A stretch of 64,000 bases of DNA from Pseudomonas azotoformans (lineage in GTDB: Bacteria > Pseudomonadota > Gammaproteobacteria > Pseudomonadales > Pseudomonadaceae), in contig NZ_CP014546.1 in the NCBI RefSeq assembly GCF_001579805.1, positions 4,464,001 to 4,528,000 on the forward strand, in the 5' to 3' direction. This document shows, piece after piece, positions 1 through 9,682 of the stretch (positions are counted from its first letter, which is position 1; each line of letters begins with the position of its first letter). A program made the position numbers and the translations under genes. The notes below the pieces were generated by a model. That model was not told where the DNA came from. It ran no database searches and saw nothing but the letters and a program-made list of their open reading frames with translations.

Positions 1-870
1 CTGTCGCAGTCGGTGTATGCGCAAACCGCCAACCAGTACACCTCGGTCAACGGCGTGGCGCAGTTCGTCGAGGCCAAGTCGGTACGGGTCGATTCCGTGC
101 TGGGCCAGGCCCTCGGTGCTGAGGCGCTCAAACCGGAGAAGTCGCGCAATATCAGCGTCGGGTTTGCCTGGAAGCCGGTCCAGGAAGCCAACGTGACCCT
201 GGATGCCTACCAGATCGAGATCCGTGACCGCATCGCCCAGACCGGCTTCCTGTATGGCACCGGCGTTGACCAGATCCTGCAAGCCAACGGTTTCCGCCCT
301 GGCTACCGGGTGAAGTACTTCACCAACGCCGCCGACACCACCACGCGCGGTATCGACCTGGTCACCGACTACCGCGTCGACTACGGCGCCCTGGGTACCG
401 TCAAGTACGGCGTCGCGGCGAACTACAACAAAACCACCATCGACAGCATCAAGTCGACGCCTGCCTCCCTCACCGCCGCCGGCAGCAACCTGGTGCTGTT
501 CGACCGCGTGGCCCAGGGTTACCTGACCGTGGCCAACCCCAAGACCAAGCTGATCCTCAGCGCCAACTGGAAGGTCGACAACTTCGACATCAACGCTGGC
601 CTGACCCGCTACGACAAGGTCATCGCCCGCGACGCCAACCCCGCTTATGACGTGACCTACGGCGCCAAATGGCTGACCGACCTGGAGGTGGCCTACAACC
701 TCACCAAGGACCTGAACCTGGCGGTGGGCGCCAACAACATCCTCAACGTCAAGGCCGACAACAACGCATTCCCCCAAGGCGATATCAACGGTTTTCCGAA
801 GTTCGGCAGCATCTCGCCGTTCGATCCCTACGGTGCGTTCTGGTACACCCGCGCCACCTACAACTTCTGA
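1..870 (+). CDS. TonB-dependent outer-membrane receptor, C-terminal part
   Basis: The reading frame is open from base 1, so the gene begins outside the window; 289 C-terminal residues are present. The protein shows alternating hydrophobic/aromatic beta-strands, a conserved run GAEALKPEKSRNISVGF typical of the late barrel strands of TonB receptors, and a terminal aromatic residue (ATYNF) as expected for BamA-dependent barrel insertion. The family imports siderophores or other scarce nutrients across the outer membrane using TonB energy. Only 13 bases separate it from the downstream monooxygenase, and an ABC importer follows, so it is probably the outer-membrane entry step of one uptake-and-degradation cluster. 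The substrate cannot be read from the sequence; plug domain and TonB box lie outside. Confidence 0.9.
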   Translation: MSQSVYAQTANQYTSVNGVAQFVEAKSVRVDSVLGQALGAEALKPEKSRNISVGFAWKPVQEANVTLDAYQIEIRDRIAQTGFLYGTGVDQILQANGFRPGYRVKYFTNAADTTTRGIDLVTDYRVDYGALGTVKYGVAANYNKTTIDSIKSTPASLTAAGSNLVLFDRVAQGYLTVANPKTKLILSANWKVDNFDINAGLTRYDKVIARDANPAYDVTYGAKWLTDLEVAYNLTKDLNLAVGANNILNVKADNNAFPQGDINGFPKFGSISPFDPYGAFWYTRATYNF

Positions 871-883
871 TGAGGACTGCGAC

Positions 884-2227
884 ATGAGCCAACACGACCG
901 CCAAATCCTGCTCGGCGCCTTCATCCCCAGTGCGGGCATCATGGGCTCTGCGTGGCGCCACCCGAGCGCCGCCACGGACTCGTTCCGAGACTTCGAACAC
1001 TACCGCTGGATCGCCGAAAAACTTGAAGCAGCGCGCTTTCATGCGCTGTTCTTCAATGACTCGGTGAACGTCGAACTCGACCTGCAGGCCCTGGCACGCG
1101 GGCCCAACAGCGTGCGCTGGGACCCGCTGGTGCTGCTGCCGGCGCTGGCGTTGGTCACGCGCCATATCGGCCTGATCGCGACCGCCAGCACCACCTACAA
1201 CGAGCCGTACAACATTGCACGCAAGTTCGCCAACATCGACCACTTGAGCGGTGGCCGGGTCGGTTGGAACCTGGTGACGTCCCTGGGCGGCGGCGAGAAT
1301 TTCAATCGTGATGATCACATTAAGCATGCCGACCGCTACGAGCGCGCCGAAGAGTTCTATGACGTGGTCACCGGCCTGTGGGACAGCTGGGCCGACGATG
1401 CCTTTATCCAGGACAAGGCCAGCGGGAAATGGCTGGATACCGACAAGCTGCATGTGCTCAACCACCACGGCAAACACTTCCAGGTGCAAGGCCCGCTGAA
1501 TGCCTCGCGGCCAGTGCAGGGGTATCCGGTGATCGCCCAGGCCGGGTCCTCCGACACCGGTCGGCGGCTGGCTGCGCGGGCAGGGGAGTTGATTTTCACC
1601 GCGCAACACACGGTGGAGCAGGGCCTGGCGTTCTACCAGGAGATTAAGCAGACCGCTGCTGCATTGGGGCGCAACCCCGAGCACCTGAAGGTGCTGCCGG
1701 GGGTGTCCACCGTGATTGGCCGTACCCAGGCGGAAGCCCATGCCAAGTACGACCAGTTGCAGGAGCTGCTAGACCCGAAAACCTTCCTCAGTTCGATCTC
1801 GCGCTTTACCAGTCTGGGTTTTGACCTGTCGGAGCTGCCGTTCGATTCGCTGGTGCCGTTGCCGCCGGAGCACTTCGACACCAACACCCACAAGAGCCGG
1901 CAGAAACTGGTGTTTGACCTGATCCGCCGCGAGCGCCCAACGGTGCGCGAGCTGTTCAACAAACTCACCGCGGGTGGGCATCGCATCCTGATCGGTACGC
2001 CCGAAAGCGTGGCGGATGACTTCCAGGAATGGTTCGAAAGTGGCGCTGCCGATGGCTTCAACGTGATGTTTTCCGGGCTGCACCAAAGCATCACGGACTT
2101 CACCGAGGGCGTGGTGCCGGAGTTGCAGCGTCGTGGCCTGTTCCGTCGGGAATACCAGGGCCAGACCCTGCGCGAGAACCTTGGGCTGCCGTATATCGCC
2201 AACCGTCATCAGGGAGCGCGTACATGA
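884..2227 (+). CDS. NtaA/SnaA/DszA-family FMN-dependent monooxygenase
   Basis: A 447-residue flavin-dependent monooxygenase of the bacterial luciferase superfamily, nitrilotriacetate monooxygenase component A type. The N-terminus (LLGAFIPSAGIMGSAWRHP), the block VTSLGGGENFNRDDH and the segment YPVIAQAGSSDTGRRLAAR are family hallmarks. Such enzymes use FMNH2 supplied by a separate reductase to oxidise C-N or C-S bonds (nitrilotriacetate, dibenzothiophene sulfone, alkanesulfonates). No reductase gene is seen nearby. I chose the ATG at 884 because it follows a short gap after the receptor stop and gives the family N-terminus; the longer open frame from 833 overlaps the receptor. Its stop overlaps the next ATG (ATGA), implying translational coupling. 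Substrate is inferred to be an organosulfur or amino-polycarboxylate compound. Confidence 0.88.
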   Translation: MSQHDRQILLGAFIPSAGIMGSAWRHPSAATDSFRDFEHYRWIAEKLEAARFHALFFNDSVNVELDLQALARGPNSVRWDPLVLLPALALVTRHIGLIATASTTYNEPYNIARKFANIDHLSGGRVGWNLVTSLGGGENFNRDDHIKHADRYERAEEFYDVVTGLWDSWADDAFIQDKASGKWLDTDKLHVLNHHGKHFQVQGPLNASRPVQGYPVIAQAGSSDTGRRLAARAGELIFTAQHTVEQGLAFYQEIKQTAAALGRNPEHLKVLPGVSTVIGRTQAEAHAKYDQLQELLDPKTFLSSISRFTSLGFDLSELPFDSLVPLPPEHFDTNTHKSRQKLVFDLIRRERPTVRELFNKLTAGGHRILIGTPESVADDFQEWFESGAADGFNVMFSGLHQSITDFTEGVVPELQRRGLFRREYQGQTLRENLGLPYIANRHQGART

Positions 2228-3798
2228 AGCAGCTTTCAGTCGCGATGCTGGCGTTGCTCTTGGCGGCGTGCGGCGGGCCGTCCGACAAGGTCACCCAGGC
2301 GGATGCCTCCAAACCCCAAAGCGGCGGCACCTTGCGCGTGGCGCTGGACGGCGACCCGCAGTGCGTCGACCCGCAGCAGGCCGGCAACAACACCGCGCTG
2401 AACGTGGGGCGGCAACTGGTGGATTCGCTGACCGATCAAGACCCGGTTACCGGCGACATCGTGCCATGGCTGGCCGAGCGTTGGGAGGTGGACGCGGATT
2501 CGCGGCGCTTTACCTTCGTGCTGCGCCAAGGCGCCACGTTCAGCGATGGCGCGCCGGTGGACGCGGCTGCCGTCAAGGCCAACCTGGAAGCCATCGTCGC
2601 CTTGGGCGCGCGTTCGATACTGGGCTCGACCTACCTGGCGGGCCTCAAAAGCATCGAGACGCCGGACAGCCACACCGTGGTGGTGGCGTTCGAGCAACCC
2701 AACGCGCAATTCCTCCAAGCCACCTCGACCATGACTTTGGGGTTGTTGTCGCCGGCCAACCTGGCGCTGCCTTCGGGCGACCGCTGCCAGGGTCAGTTGG
2801 TCGGTTCGGGGCCGTTTGTGCTCAAGTCATTCGTGCATAACCAGAAGGTCTCGCTGGTGCGCCGTGACGACTATGCGTGGGGTTCATCGCTGTCGGCGCA
2901 CAAGGGCAAGGCCTGGCTGGACGCTATCGAGTTCCTGATCATTCCCGAATCCGGCGTGCGCCTGGGCAGCCTGGCTTCCGGGCAGATCGAGGTGAACACC
3001 AGCGTGGCACCCCAGGATGAACCGAGCATCGGAGGGCAAGGCCTGGTGCTGTTGACCCGTGCCAATCCCGGTGTGGTATTCAACCTGGCACTGAACGAAT
3101 CGACGCCGCTGTTCGCCGACATCAAGGTGCGTCAGGCGCTGAGCAAGGCGATTGACCGCGCTGAGTTGCAGCGCATCATTTCACGCTATCAGAAACCGGC
3201 GACTGCGTTGCTGGCCACCAGCACACCGCTGTACCGCGACTTTTCCAGCCTGTTGGCCTATGACCCGGACGGCGCACGCAAACTGCTGGACGAAGCCGGT
3301 TGGCAAGTGGGTGCTGACGGTGTGCGGGTCAAGGATGGTAAGCGCCTGTCGTTTCGCCTGGATTACTGGCAGCAGACGCCGATCCTGGAACTGGTGCAGC
3401 AACAGCTGAAAGGCGTGGGCATCGAGTTCCAGTTGAACAAGTCCACCATCAGCCAGGTCACTGCGATTCAGGCTAACGGGGATTTCAGTGTGCGCTTCCT
3501 CAACCTCACCCGTGCCGACCCGGACGTGTTGCGCACGGTGTATTACGCCCAGGGTTACAACATTAACCAACGCCAGCCGAGTGAAGTGGACCGGTTGTTG
3601 CGCGAGTCCTCCGAAACCCTCGACACCGCCAAGCGCCAAGTGCTGGTCGACCAGGCCAGTGAGTTGCTGCTGCGCGACGGCCATGCGATTGCCTTGGTGG
3701 AGCTGGCAACGGTGTTGGCTCACGGCAAGAAAGTCCAGGGCCTGCATTACGAAGCGTCGTCACGCCTGCAATTCTTCGACACCTGGTTGCAACCATGA
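2224..3798 (+). CDS. ABC transporter substrate-binding lipoprotein (peptide/opine family)
   Basis: A 524-residue solute-binding protein of the extracellular family 5 (DppA/OppA/NikA type). It begins MKQLSVAMLALLLAACGG, a lipoprotein signal with lipobox LLAAC, so the mature protein is anchored to the periplasmic face of the inner membrane. The segment GGTLRVALDGDPQCVDPQ is the usual first strand of the family, and WLAERWEVDADSRRFTFVLRQGATFSDG is the conserved lobe-I motif. It overlaps the monooxygenase upstream and the permease downstream by four bases each. It should capture the ligand delivered through the upstream TonB receptor. Family 5 proteins bind peptides, opines, nickel complexes and sulfur compounds, so specificity is open. 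Confidence 0.92.
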   Translation: MKQLSVAMLALLLAACGGPSDKVTQADASKPQSGGTLRVALDGDPQCVDPQQAGNNTALNVGRQLVDSLTDQDPVTGDIVPWLAERWEVDADSRRFTFVLRQGATFSDGAPVDAAAVKANLEAIVALGARSILGSTYLAGLKSIETPDSHTVVVAFEQPNAQFLQATSTMTLGLLSPANLALPSGDRCQGQLVGSGPFVLKSFVHNQKVSLVRRDDYAWGSSLSAHKGKAWLDAIEFLIIPESGVRLGSLASGQIEVNTSVAPQDEPSIGGQGLVLLTRANPGVVFNLALNESTPLFADIKVRQALSKAIDRAELQRIISRYQKPATALLATSTPLYRDFSSLLAYDPDGARKLLDEAGWQVGADGVRVKDGKRLSFRLDYWQQTPILELVQQQLKGVGIEFQLNKSTISQVTAIQANGDFSVRFLNLTRADPDVLRTVYYAQGYNINQRQPSEVDRLLRESSETLDTAKRQVLVDQASELLLRDGHAIALVELATVLAHGKKVQGLHYEASSRLQFFDTWLQP

Positions 3799-4745
3799 AA
3801 GGCGCGGCGTTTTACCTGTTGGCCCGGGGCGGGCAGGCGTTGTTGGTGTTGTGGGCGGCGTTCAGCTTGTCGTTCGTGATTCTGTATGCGCTGCCCAGCG
3901 ACCCGGTGAGCATCATGCTGAACCAGAGTGGCGAGCAGAGCACGGTCAACCAGCAGCAAGTGGCGCAGTTGCGTGCGCAGTACCACCTGGATGAACCGCT
4001 GGCGGTGCAGTACGGCATTGCGTTGTGGCATGCGGTGCAGCTGGATTTTGGCAACTCGATCCAGAGTGGCCAGCCGGTGTCGGCCTCGCTGGCTGAAGCG
4101 TTGCCGAAGACGGCGGCGCTGGCGCTGGTGTCGTTGGCGGTTTCATTGGTGCTGGGTGTGGGCCTGGCGCTGCTGGCCAGCCTGACCCGCCAGCGTTGGC
4201 TGCGCGATTTACTGCTCGGTTTGCCGGCGGTGGCGGTGTCGCTACCGACCTTTTGGGTGGGGTTGCTGCTGTTGCAGTGGTTTTCGTTTGGCTGGCACCT
4301 GTTCCCGGCGATGGGCAATCAGGGGCTGGCCTCGTTGGTGCTTCCGACACTGACCTTGGCGATTCCCACCAGCGCAGTGATCGCCCAGGTATTGGCGCGT
4401 TCGCTGGCGGCCACCTCGCGGCTGCCCTTCGTCGATGCCCTGCGCGCCAAGGGCCTGAGCCCGTTGCGGGTGCTGCTGACCCATGTGCTGCATAACGCGG
4501 TGATCCCGATCCTCAGCCTCAGCGGGGTGATTGTCGGCTCGCTGCTGGCAGGTTCCGTGGTCACCGAAACCGTGTTCTCCCGCGAAGGTATCGGCCGCCT
4601 GGCCCAAGGCGCGGTGAGCAGCCAAGACATCCCGGTGGTGCAGGGCGTGGTGGTGTTGGCGGCGCTGATATTCATCACGGTCAACCTGTTGGTGGACCTG
4701 TTGTATCCCTTGCTCGATCCACGCATTCGCGGAGCCGCACGATGA
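3795..4745 (+). CDS. ABC transporter permease, DppB family
   Basis: A 316-residue inner-membrane permease with about six hydrophobic helices. The N-terminal region around IMLNQSGEQSTVNQQQVAQLRAQYHLDEPLAVQYG is the family pattern, and the cytoplasmic EAA-type loop (VDALRAKGLSPLRVLLTHVLH) contacts the ATPase. C-terminal TETVFSREGIGRLA is a signature of DppB/GsiC permeases. It pairs with the following DppC-type permease to form the channel of the importer. Start and stop both lie in ATGA overlaps with neighbours, so the five-gene unit is translated as a coupled operon. Confidence 0.93.
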   Translation: MKGAAFYLLARGGQALLVLWAAFSLSFVILYALPSDPVSIMLNQSGEQSTVNQQQVAQLRAQYHLDEPLAVQYGIALWHAVQLDFGNSIQSGQPVSASLAEALPKTAALALVSLAVSLVLGVGLALLASLTRQRWLRDLLLGLPAVAVSLPTFWVGLLLLQWFSFGWHLFPAMGNQGLASLVLPTLTLAIPTSAVIAQVLARSLAATSRLPFVDALRAKGLSPLRVLLTHVLHNAVIPILSLSGVIVGSLLAGSVVTETVFSREGIGRLAQGAVSSQDIPVVQGVVVLAALIFITVNLLVDLLYPLLDPRIRGAAR

Positions 4746-5596
4746 GCCTTGCATTGACTGCCGTGCTGCCACGGCCGCGTTATTTCACGCTGCTGCGGCG
4801 GCGTCCGTTGTTGCCGCTGGGCGTGATCGTGTTGTTGCTGGTACTCGGTTGGGCGCTGTGGCCGCAGTTGTTTACGCATTTCGATCCGTTGCTCGGCGTG
4901 CCGTCCAACGCATTGCAAAGCCCCTCGACTACGCATTGGTTCGGCACCGATCACCTGGGGCGTGACCTCTACAGCCGCACCGTGTACGGCGCTGGGCTGT
5001 CGTTGCGCGCGACGTTACTGGCGGTGTTGATCGCGTTGTTCAGCGGCATTGTGCTGGGTGTATTGGCCGGCTTCTTTGGTGGCTGGGTCGACGCGTTGCT
5101 GATGCGCTTGGTGGAAGTACTGATGGCAATCCCCGCGCTCTTGCTGGCGATGGCAGTGATCACGGTGCTGGGGTTTGGCACGGTGAATATCGCCTTGGCG
5201 GTGGGGTTGTCGTCGGTGGCGACCTTCGCCCGCCTGGTGCGGGGTGAAGTGTTGCGCTGGCGCGCCAGTACTTTTGTCGAAGCGGCGTCGGCCTGTGGCG
5301 TGGGGCCGTGGACCATTATCGTGCGGCACATCCTGCCCCACGCCAGCGCGCCGGTGTTGGCCTTGGCGGCGCTGGAATTCGGCAGCGCGGTGCTGTCGGT
5401 CTCGGCCCTGAGTTTTCTCGGCTTTGGCGCACCGCCACCGCAACCGGAATGGGGGATGTTGGTGGCCGAAGGGCGTAACTACATGATCTCCGCCTGGTGG
5501 TACACCAGCCTGCCGGGCCTGGTGGTGGTGGCGGTGGTGGTATCGGCCAACCAATTGGCGCGGGCGTTGCAACAGGATCAAGGGGCTGTGAGATGA
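4742..5596 (+). CDS. ABC transporter permease, DppC family
   Basis: A 284-residue inner-membrane permease, partner of the preceding DppB-type subunit. It has an N-terminal helix followed by the conserved stretch HWFGTDHLGRDLYSRTVYG, which is diagnostic of DppC/OppC/GsiD proteins, and the EAA loop VEAASACGVGPWTIIVRHILP. The C-terminal LSFLGFGAPPPQPEWGMLVAEGR is also a family signature. Length is normal for the family. It overlaps both neighbours by four bases. Together with the lipoprotein and the dual ATPase it completes a self-sufficient ABC importer. Confidence 0.93.
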   Translation: MSLALTAVLPRPRYFTLLRRRPLLPLGVIVLLLVLGWALWPQLFTHFDPLLGVPSNALQSPSTTHWFGTDHLGRDLYSRTVYGAGLSLRATLLAVLIALFSGIVLGVLAGFFGGWVDALLMRLVEVLMAIPALLLAMAVITVLGFGTVNIALAVGLSSVATFARLVRGEVLRWRASTFVEAASACGVGPWTIIVRHILPHASAPVLALAALEFGSAVLSVSALSFLGFGAPPPQPEWGMLVAEGRNYMISAWWYTSLPGLVVVAVVVSANQLARALQQDQGAVR

Positions 5597-7203
5597 CCGA
5601 GCAAGTGTTGTTGGATGTACGCGAACTGCGCATCGCCTACCACGGCCGTGACGGGCGCACCGAAGGCGTGGCGGGTATCGATTTTCAACTCAAGGCCGGG
5701 GAAATCCTGGCGATTGTCGGCGAGTCCGGCTCAGGCAAATCCACCACCGCTGCGGCGCTGGTGGGGTTGCTGGCGGGCAATGCGCAGATCGAATCCGGCA
5801 GCATTCGCCTGGCGGGGCAGGAACTGACCACCGCCAGCGAGCGCCAATGGCAAAGCATTCGCGGGCGCAGCGTGGGGTTTGTGCCCCAGGACCCGGCGTT
5901 GTCCCTGGACCCGGTGAAACGCATCGGCCAGCAGCTGGTGGAAGCGTTGACCCTGCACGGCGTACCCAAACCGCTGGCGCGCAAACGCAGCTTGGACCTG
6001 CTGCGGGAAGTCGGTTTGGTGGAGGCCGAACGGGTTGCGCGAGGCTATCCCTACCAACTCTCCGGCGGCATGCGCCAACGGGTACTGATCGCCATCGCCC
6101 TGGCCAACGACCCACCGCTGGTGATCGCCGACGAACCCACCAGCGCGCTGGATGTGGGCGTGCAGCGGCAGATTCTCGACCGCCTGCAAACCCTGGCCCG
6201 CGAGCGCGGCACGGCGGTGTTGTTGATCACCCATGACCTGGGCGTGGCGCTGGACCGGGCGGATCGGCTGTTGGTGATGCACCAGGGCCGGATTGTCGAG
6301 ACGGGCGCGGCGCGCCAGGTATTCCAGGCGCCGCAGCATGCCTATACGCGGCAACTGCTGGAAGCGGCGCCGAGTTTGTTGGTGCAGCAGCGGCGGCAGG
6401 TGAGTGCAGTGCGGGTTGATGAAGCGCCGCTGTTGACGGTGCAGGGGTTGAGCAAGGACTTCTCCACCTGGCGCCAGCCGGGGCCGTTGGCGGTGGACGA
6501 TGTGTCGTTCCACTTGCCACGCCACGGCACGACCAGCCTGGTCGGCGAGTCGGGCTCGGGCAAATCCACCACGGCGCGGTTGATCCTGGGGCTGGAGCGG
6601 TTGGACAGCGGCAGTGTGATGTTTGACGGGCAAGACATCAGCCGGGTGTCGCGGCGCGATTGGCAGGCGTTGCGACGGCGGATCCAGGTGGTGTATCAGA
6701 ACCCCTACGCGTCGCTGAACCCACGCTTGAGTTTGGAGCAGATCATCAGCGAGCCGCTGCAGGCGTTTGATATCGGCGACGCGGCCTGGCGGCGACAGCG
6801 CGCGGCGACCTTGCTGGAGCAGGTCGAATTACCGGCGCGGTTGCTGGGGAGTCGAGCGGTGGAGTTGTCCGGCGGGCAACGCCAGCGCGTGGCAATTGCG
6901 CGGGCGTTGGCGTTGGAGCCGCAGTTGTTGGTGTTGGATGAGCCGTTGTCGGCGCTGGATGCGTCGATTCAGGGGCAGATCTTGAAGTTGCTGGGGGAGC
7001 TGCAGGAGCGGTTGGGGTTGAGCTATTTGTTTATTTCTCATGATTTGGCGGTGGTGCGGCAGATTTCTGATCATGTGGTGGTGATGCGCTCGGGTAGGGT
7101 GGTTGAGCAGGGGGATTGCGAGCAGATTTTTACGGCGCCGGGGAGTGGGTATACGCGGAGTTTGTTGGCGGATATTCCGGGGTGGTTTTTGGAGGTGGGT
7201 TAA
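5593..7203 (+). CDS. ABC transporter ATP-binding protein with two nucleotide-binding domains
   Basis: A 536-residue fused ATPase equivalent to DppD plus DppF in one chain (GsiA/YejF arrangement). Domain 1 has Walker A GESGSGKST at residues 43-51, signature LSGGMRQRV and Walker B LVIADEPTSALD. Domain 2 has Walker A GESGSGKST near residue 318, signature LSGGQRQRVAIARAL and Walker B LLVLDEPLSALD. Both domains look catalytically complete. It energises import through the two upstream permeases. The ATG at 5593 lies in an ATGA overlap with the permease stop, which decides the start; the frame is open further upstream without a better site. This is the last gene of the operon. Confidence 0.93.
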   Translation: MTEQVLLDVRELRIAYHGRDGRTEGVAGIDFQLKAGEILAIVGESGSGKSTTAAALVGLLAGNAQIESGSIRLAGQELTTASERQWQSIRGRSVGFVPQDPALSLDPVKRIGQQLVEALTLHGVPKPLARKRSLDLLREVGLVEAERVARGYPYQLSGGMRQRVLIAIALANDPPLVIADEPTSALDVGVQRQILDRLQTLARERGTAVLLITHDLGVALDRADRLLVMHQGRIVETGAARQVFQAPQHAYTRQLLEAAPSLLVQQRRQVSAVRVDEAPLLTVQGLSKDFSTWRQPGPLAVDDVSFHLPRHGTTSLVGESGSGKSTTARLILGLERLDSGSVMFDGQDISRVSRRDWQALRRRIQVVYQNPYASLNPRLSLEQIISEPLQAFDIGDAAWRRQRAATLLEQVELPARLLGSRAVELSGGQRQRVAIARALALEPQLLVLDEPLSALDASIQGQILKLLGELQERLGLSYLFISHDLAVVRQISDHVVVMRSGRVVEQGDCEQIFTAPGSGYTRSLLADIPGWFLEVG

Positions 7204-8691
7204 TGGTGCGTATATCCGTTATTTTGGTGGTGGCTGGTATTGGTTTCGCTCTTGCAGCGGGTCACTTTTGGACGAGACGAGCGCCAAAAGTAATCAAAAG
7301 CGCTTCGCCCCAACATTCGATACCTAGCGTGGGCTCGGTGTGCCCGCCGGCTTCGTAGTCTGGGCCTATACCTCGCGCGGCTAACCCGGCGTCCTGCCGG
7401 GTTGTCTATGTTCCAAAACTTACGGTCGGCCAGCGTGTTTGGCAGGGCGCATAAGATCAAAAGCAAAAGTGCGGTGGCCTTAAAGGCGATCGTTTTTTGT
7501 GTTGTACTCGGCTAACACGGTGGACTCGGGCTTGCTCGCGAATGCGGTGAATCAGCCAATGAACCTGTTGACTGACGCACCGCATTCGTGCGTAAGCCCA
7601 CACACACATGTTGATCTCCATTTATCAGGTAGGCAGTTGTTTGCTCTGGGTGTGGTGTGAGCTAGCGACAGCTTATACACCGTTTCGCGCCAACTTTGGC
7701 ACAAGCAGAAATGATGGAGGCTGGAGCAAGATTTCAGTGCCCAATACCCTCACTAAAATAGCTTGAAAGTCACCTTTTGGCTTTCCGCCAACGTAGCACT
7801 GAACAGCGAGTTAAGTCATTATGGTGCAAGAAAAAATCGTACGAAGTCTGAGCGGATGGCCAGGTTCAGGTCGAGCGTTTCAACAAAGCCTGTTGCAACG
7901 CTAGCGCTAAGGCAATCCATGCGGATGCGAGAAGACCTTGCGAGCCCTGGGCCATGAGAGACCATCCGCCCGAGCGGAAGGTGTTCAAGCTGGGTAACGA
8001 TGGCCGAACTATCATCGGCCGTGTGGTCGTCAAGGCCCACTAACTCGCCTTGAACTCCAGAGTTGAGCTGGCTAACTACTCTGCCGGCGCGGTGCGAGAA
8101 GTTGACGTTTCCGCCGAGATGCGGGCGGCTGCCAAGAACATTGTTGTCTTGGCGAGCGATGACCGCTATTGCCCGACTATCACCGTGCTATCGAATAAGG
8201 CCGGTGCGAAGCTGACCGCGTCCGCAGGAAGTCGACTCTGCCTCAGCTCGCCGGCTGGAAACCTATTCCGTGCCGGTATCGTGGGCCGGATGGCGGCAGG
8301 GTATGGAAGGTGTCAGACGAATAGGCCGAGCGTAGGTTCCACTACTATGTGCAACGGCTAGGTGGCGTGGCCGCAGAGCTGAAAACGCATCTGCCGATTG
8401 AGCTGCTGGCTCGGGTGATTGGGCTATCCGGCTCGATCAGCAGTTCATCTGCGGGCGGCGAAGGATATAGCGGATGGGGGCTTAGGGCAGCTATCTACCG
8501 GCGCTACGTCATGCTCGCCAGCGGATGCTACGCGATGCTCGATGAGGACATCGGATTCGGCCTCGTGTCAGGGCGAGCCGTGATCGCGCGGCTGCTGGGG
8601 TAGCAGCTCACCGGGATGGTGCACGGTGGCGGGTTGAAATGGGAGATTGGACGAGCGCGCCGCCTTTTCATTTCTTGATAAGCGTGGGTAA
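7204..8691. other. Long non-coding or decayed stretch
   Basis: About 1.5 kb without a convincing gene. The first 170 bases resemble the common Pseudomonas junk motif around CCAAAAGTAATCAAAAG. A REP-like imperfect hairpin sits at 7528-7599. From about 7800 to 8603 short open pieces occur in shifting frames (for example 8050-8361 and 8349-8603, 103 and 84 residues), with no ribosome site and no family I recognise. They look like remnants of a decayed accessory or phage-like insertion. A 51-residue frame at 7203-7358 starts with a hydrophobic stretch but runs into the repeat and is probably not a gene. Confidence 0.5.
7528..7599. repeat. REP-like imperfect hairpin
   Basis: GGGCTTGCTCGCGAATGCGG at 7528 onward faces a complementary arm ending at 7599 (CGCATTCGTGCGTAAGCCC) across a spacer of about 28 bases. 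The GCTTGCTCGCGA core is the usual Pseudomonas fluorescens-group REP signature. It probably marks the end of the ABC operon. Confidence 0.55.
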
Positions 8692-9585
8692 TTACACTGC
8701 GCGCGCATAGTGGCTGGGTGGTTGTCCAATGTGCCTGGTGAATGCCACGCTAAACGCGCTGGTCGAGCCGTAGCCAATGCGTTCTGCAATCTCCGAAACG
8801 GACAATTCACCACGACGAAGGAGTTCCTTCGCAATTTCCATCCGCCACGAGAGCAGGTATTCCATAGGTGCGACCCCGACTGTTCGCGTAAATCGCTCAA
8901 AAAAGCTGGATCGTGATAGGGCAGCGATCTTGGCTAGTTGCGCAATCGACCAGCGTTGATCAAGGTGCGTATGCATCTGCTTCAGCGCGGCTGCCAATCG
9001 CTCATCGCCCAACCCACGGAGCAAGCCCGGCGGTGCGCTTCCGGAGGTGGTTGAACGCATGGCCTCGACGAGCAGCATTTCAGCCAGTCGGGTGCGCATG
9101 AACTCGTTACCTGGCTTTTCATCCGCGCTTTCCTCGCCCACCATCTGTACTAGCTGTGACAGGCGCGTTGAACCTTGCACATGCACCACTTTCGGCAGCA
9201 GCGACACCAACAAGCCTGGATCGGCGCAGTCAAACACGAACGAGCCTCCTAACGAGCGCATGTCGGGTTTACCGGTCTGCTCGCCATAGCGTAGTTCCGG
9301 CCCCACCGGTACTTTGTTGGGGTCCATGTAGATCGGCGGCGCAGGAACGAAGCTGGATATCGTGAAGCTGGGCGTGGTGGGGAGCAGCACGAAGTCGCCA
9401 GCGTTTATCGTCGTCGGCTCGTGACCATCCACGGCCAGTCGACAACTGCCTTCCAGCATAATGCAGAAGCTAGGCTTGCCAAACTCGGAGTAGCGCACTG
9501 CCCAATTGCCCTTTCCACTGATCAGGTTGGCGAACACAGTCTGCGGGTGCAGCAGCCGGACGATTTCGGAGAGTGGATCACTCAT
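8692..9585 (-). CDS. AraC-family transcriptional regulator with cupin_6 sensor domain
   Basis: A 297-residue regulator. The N-terminal half is a cupin-type ligand domain (residues about 10-190, with GKPSFCIMLEGSCRLAVDG and a proline-rich segment) of the kind usually called AraC N-terminal cupin_6. The C-terminal hundred residues contain two helix-turn-helix motifs: WSIAQLAKIAALSRSSFFERFTR and SVSEIAERIGYGSTSAFSVAFTR. It is divergent from the SDR gene with a gap of 97 bases that must hold both promoters, so it most likely controls the oxidoreductase and the downstream efflux remnants. The inducer is unknown. The gene itself looks intact, unlike the pump it borders. Confidence 0.9.
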   Translation of the reverse strand: MSDPLSEIVRLLHPQTVFANLISGKGNWAVRYSEFGKPSFCIMLEGSCRLAVDGHEPTTINAGDFVLLPTTPSFTISSFVPAPPIYMDPNKVPVGPELRYGEQTGKPDMRSLGGSFVFDCADPGLLVSLLPKVVHVQGSTRLSQLVQMVGEESADEKPGNEFMRTRLAEMLLVEAMRSTTSGSAPPGLLRGLGDERLAAALKQMHTHLDQRWSIAQLAKIAALSRSSFFERFTRTVGVAPMEYLLSWRMEIAKELLRRGELSVSEIAERIGYGSTSAFSVAFTRHIGQPPSHYARAV

Positions 9586-9682
9586 TTAGGATTATCGCTA
9601 AAATAAAGTGGACGATATCGCATCGTAGATCCTGAAATAGTTCTTTATCGTTGTGTCTGAGTCAACCACCTTGGAGCACGAA

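Noticed and set aside
785..1741. Long minus-strand open frame of 318 codons opposite the monooxygenase
   Set aside because: Shadow frame in GC-rich DNA; the plus-strand protein has clear family motifs.
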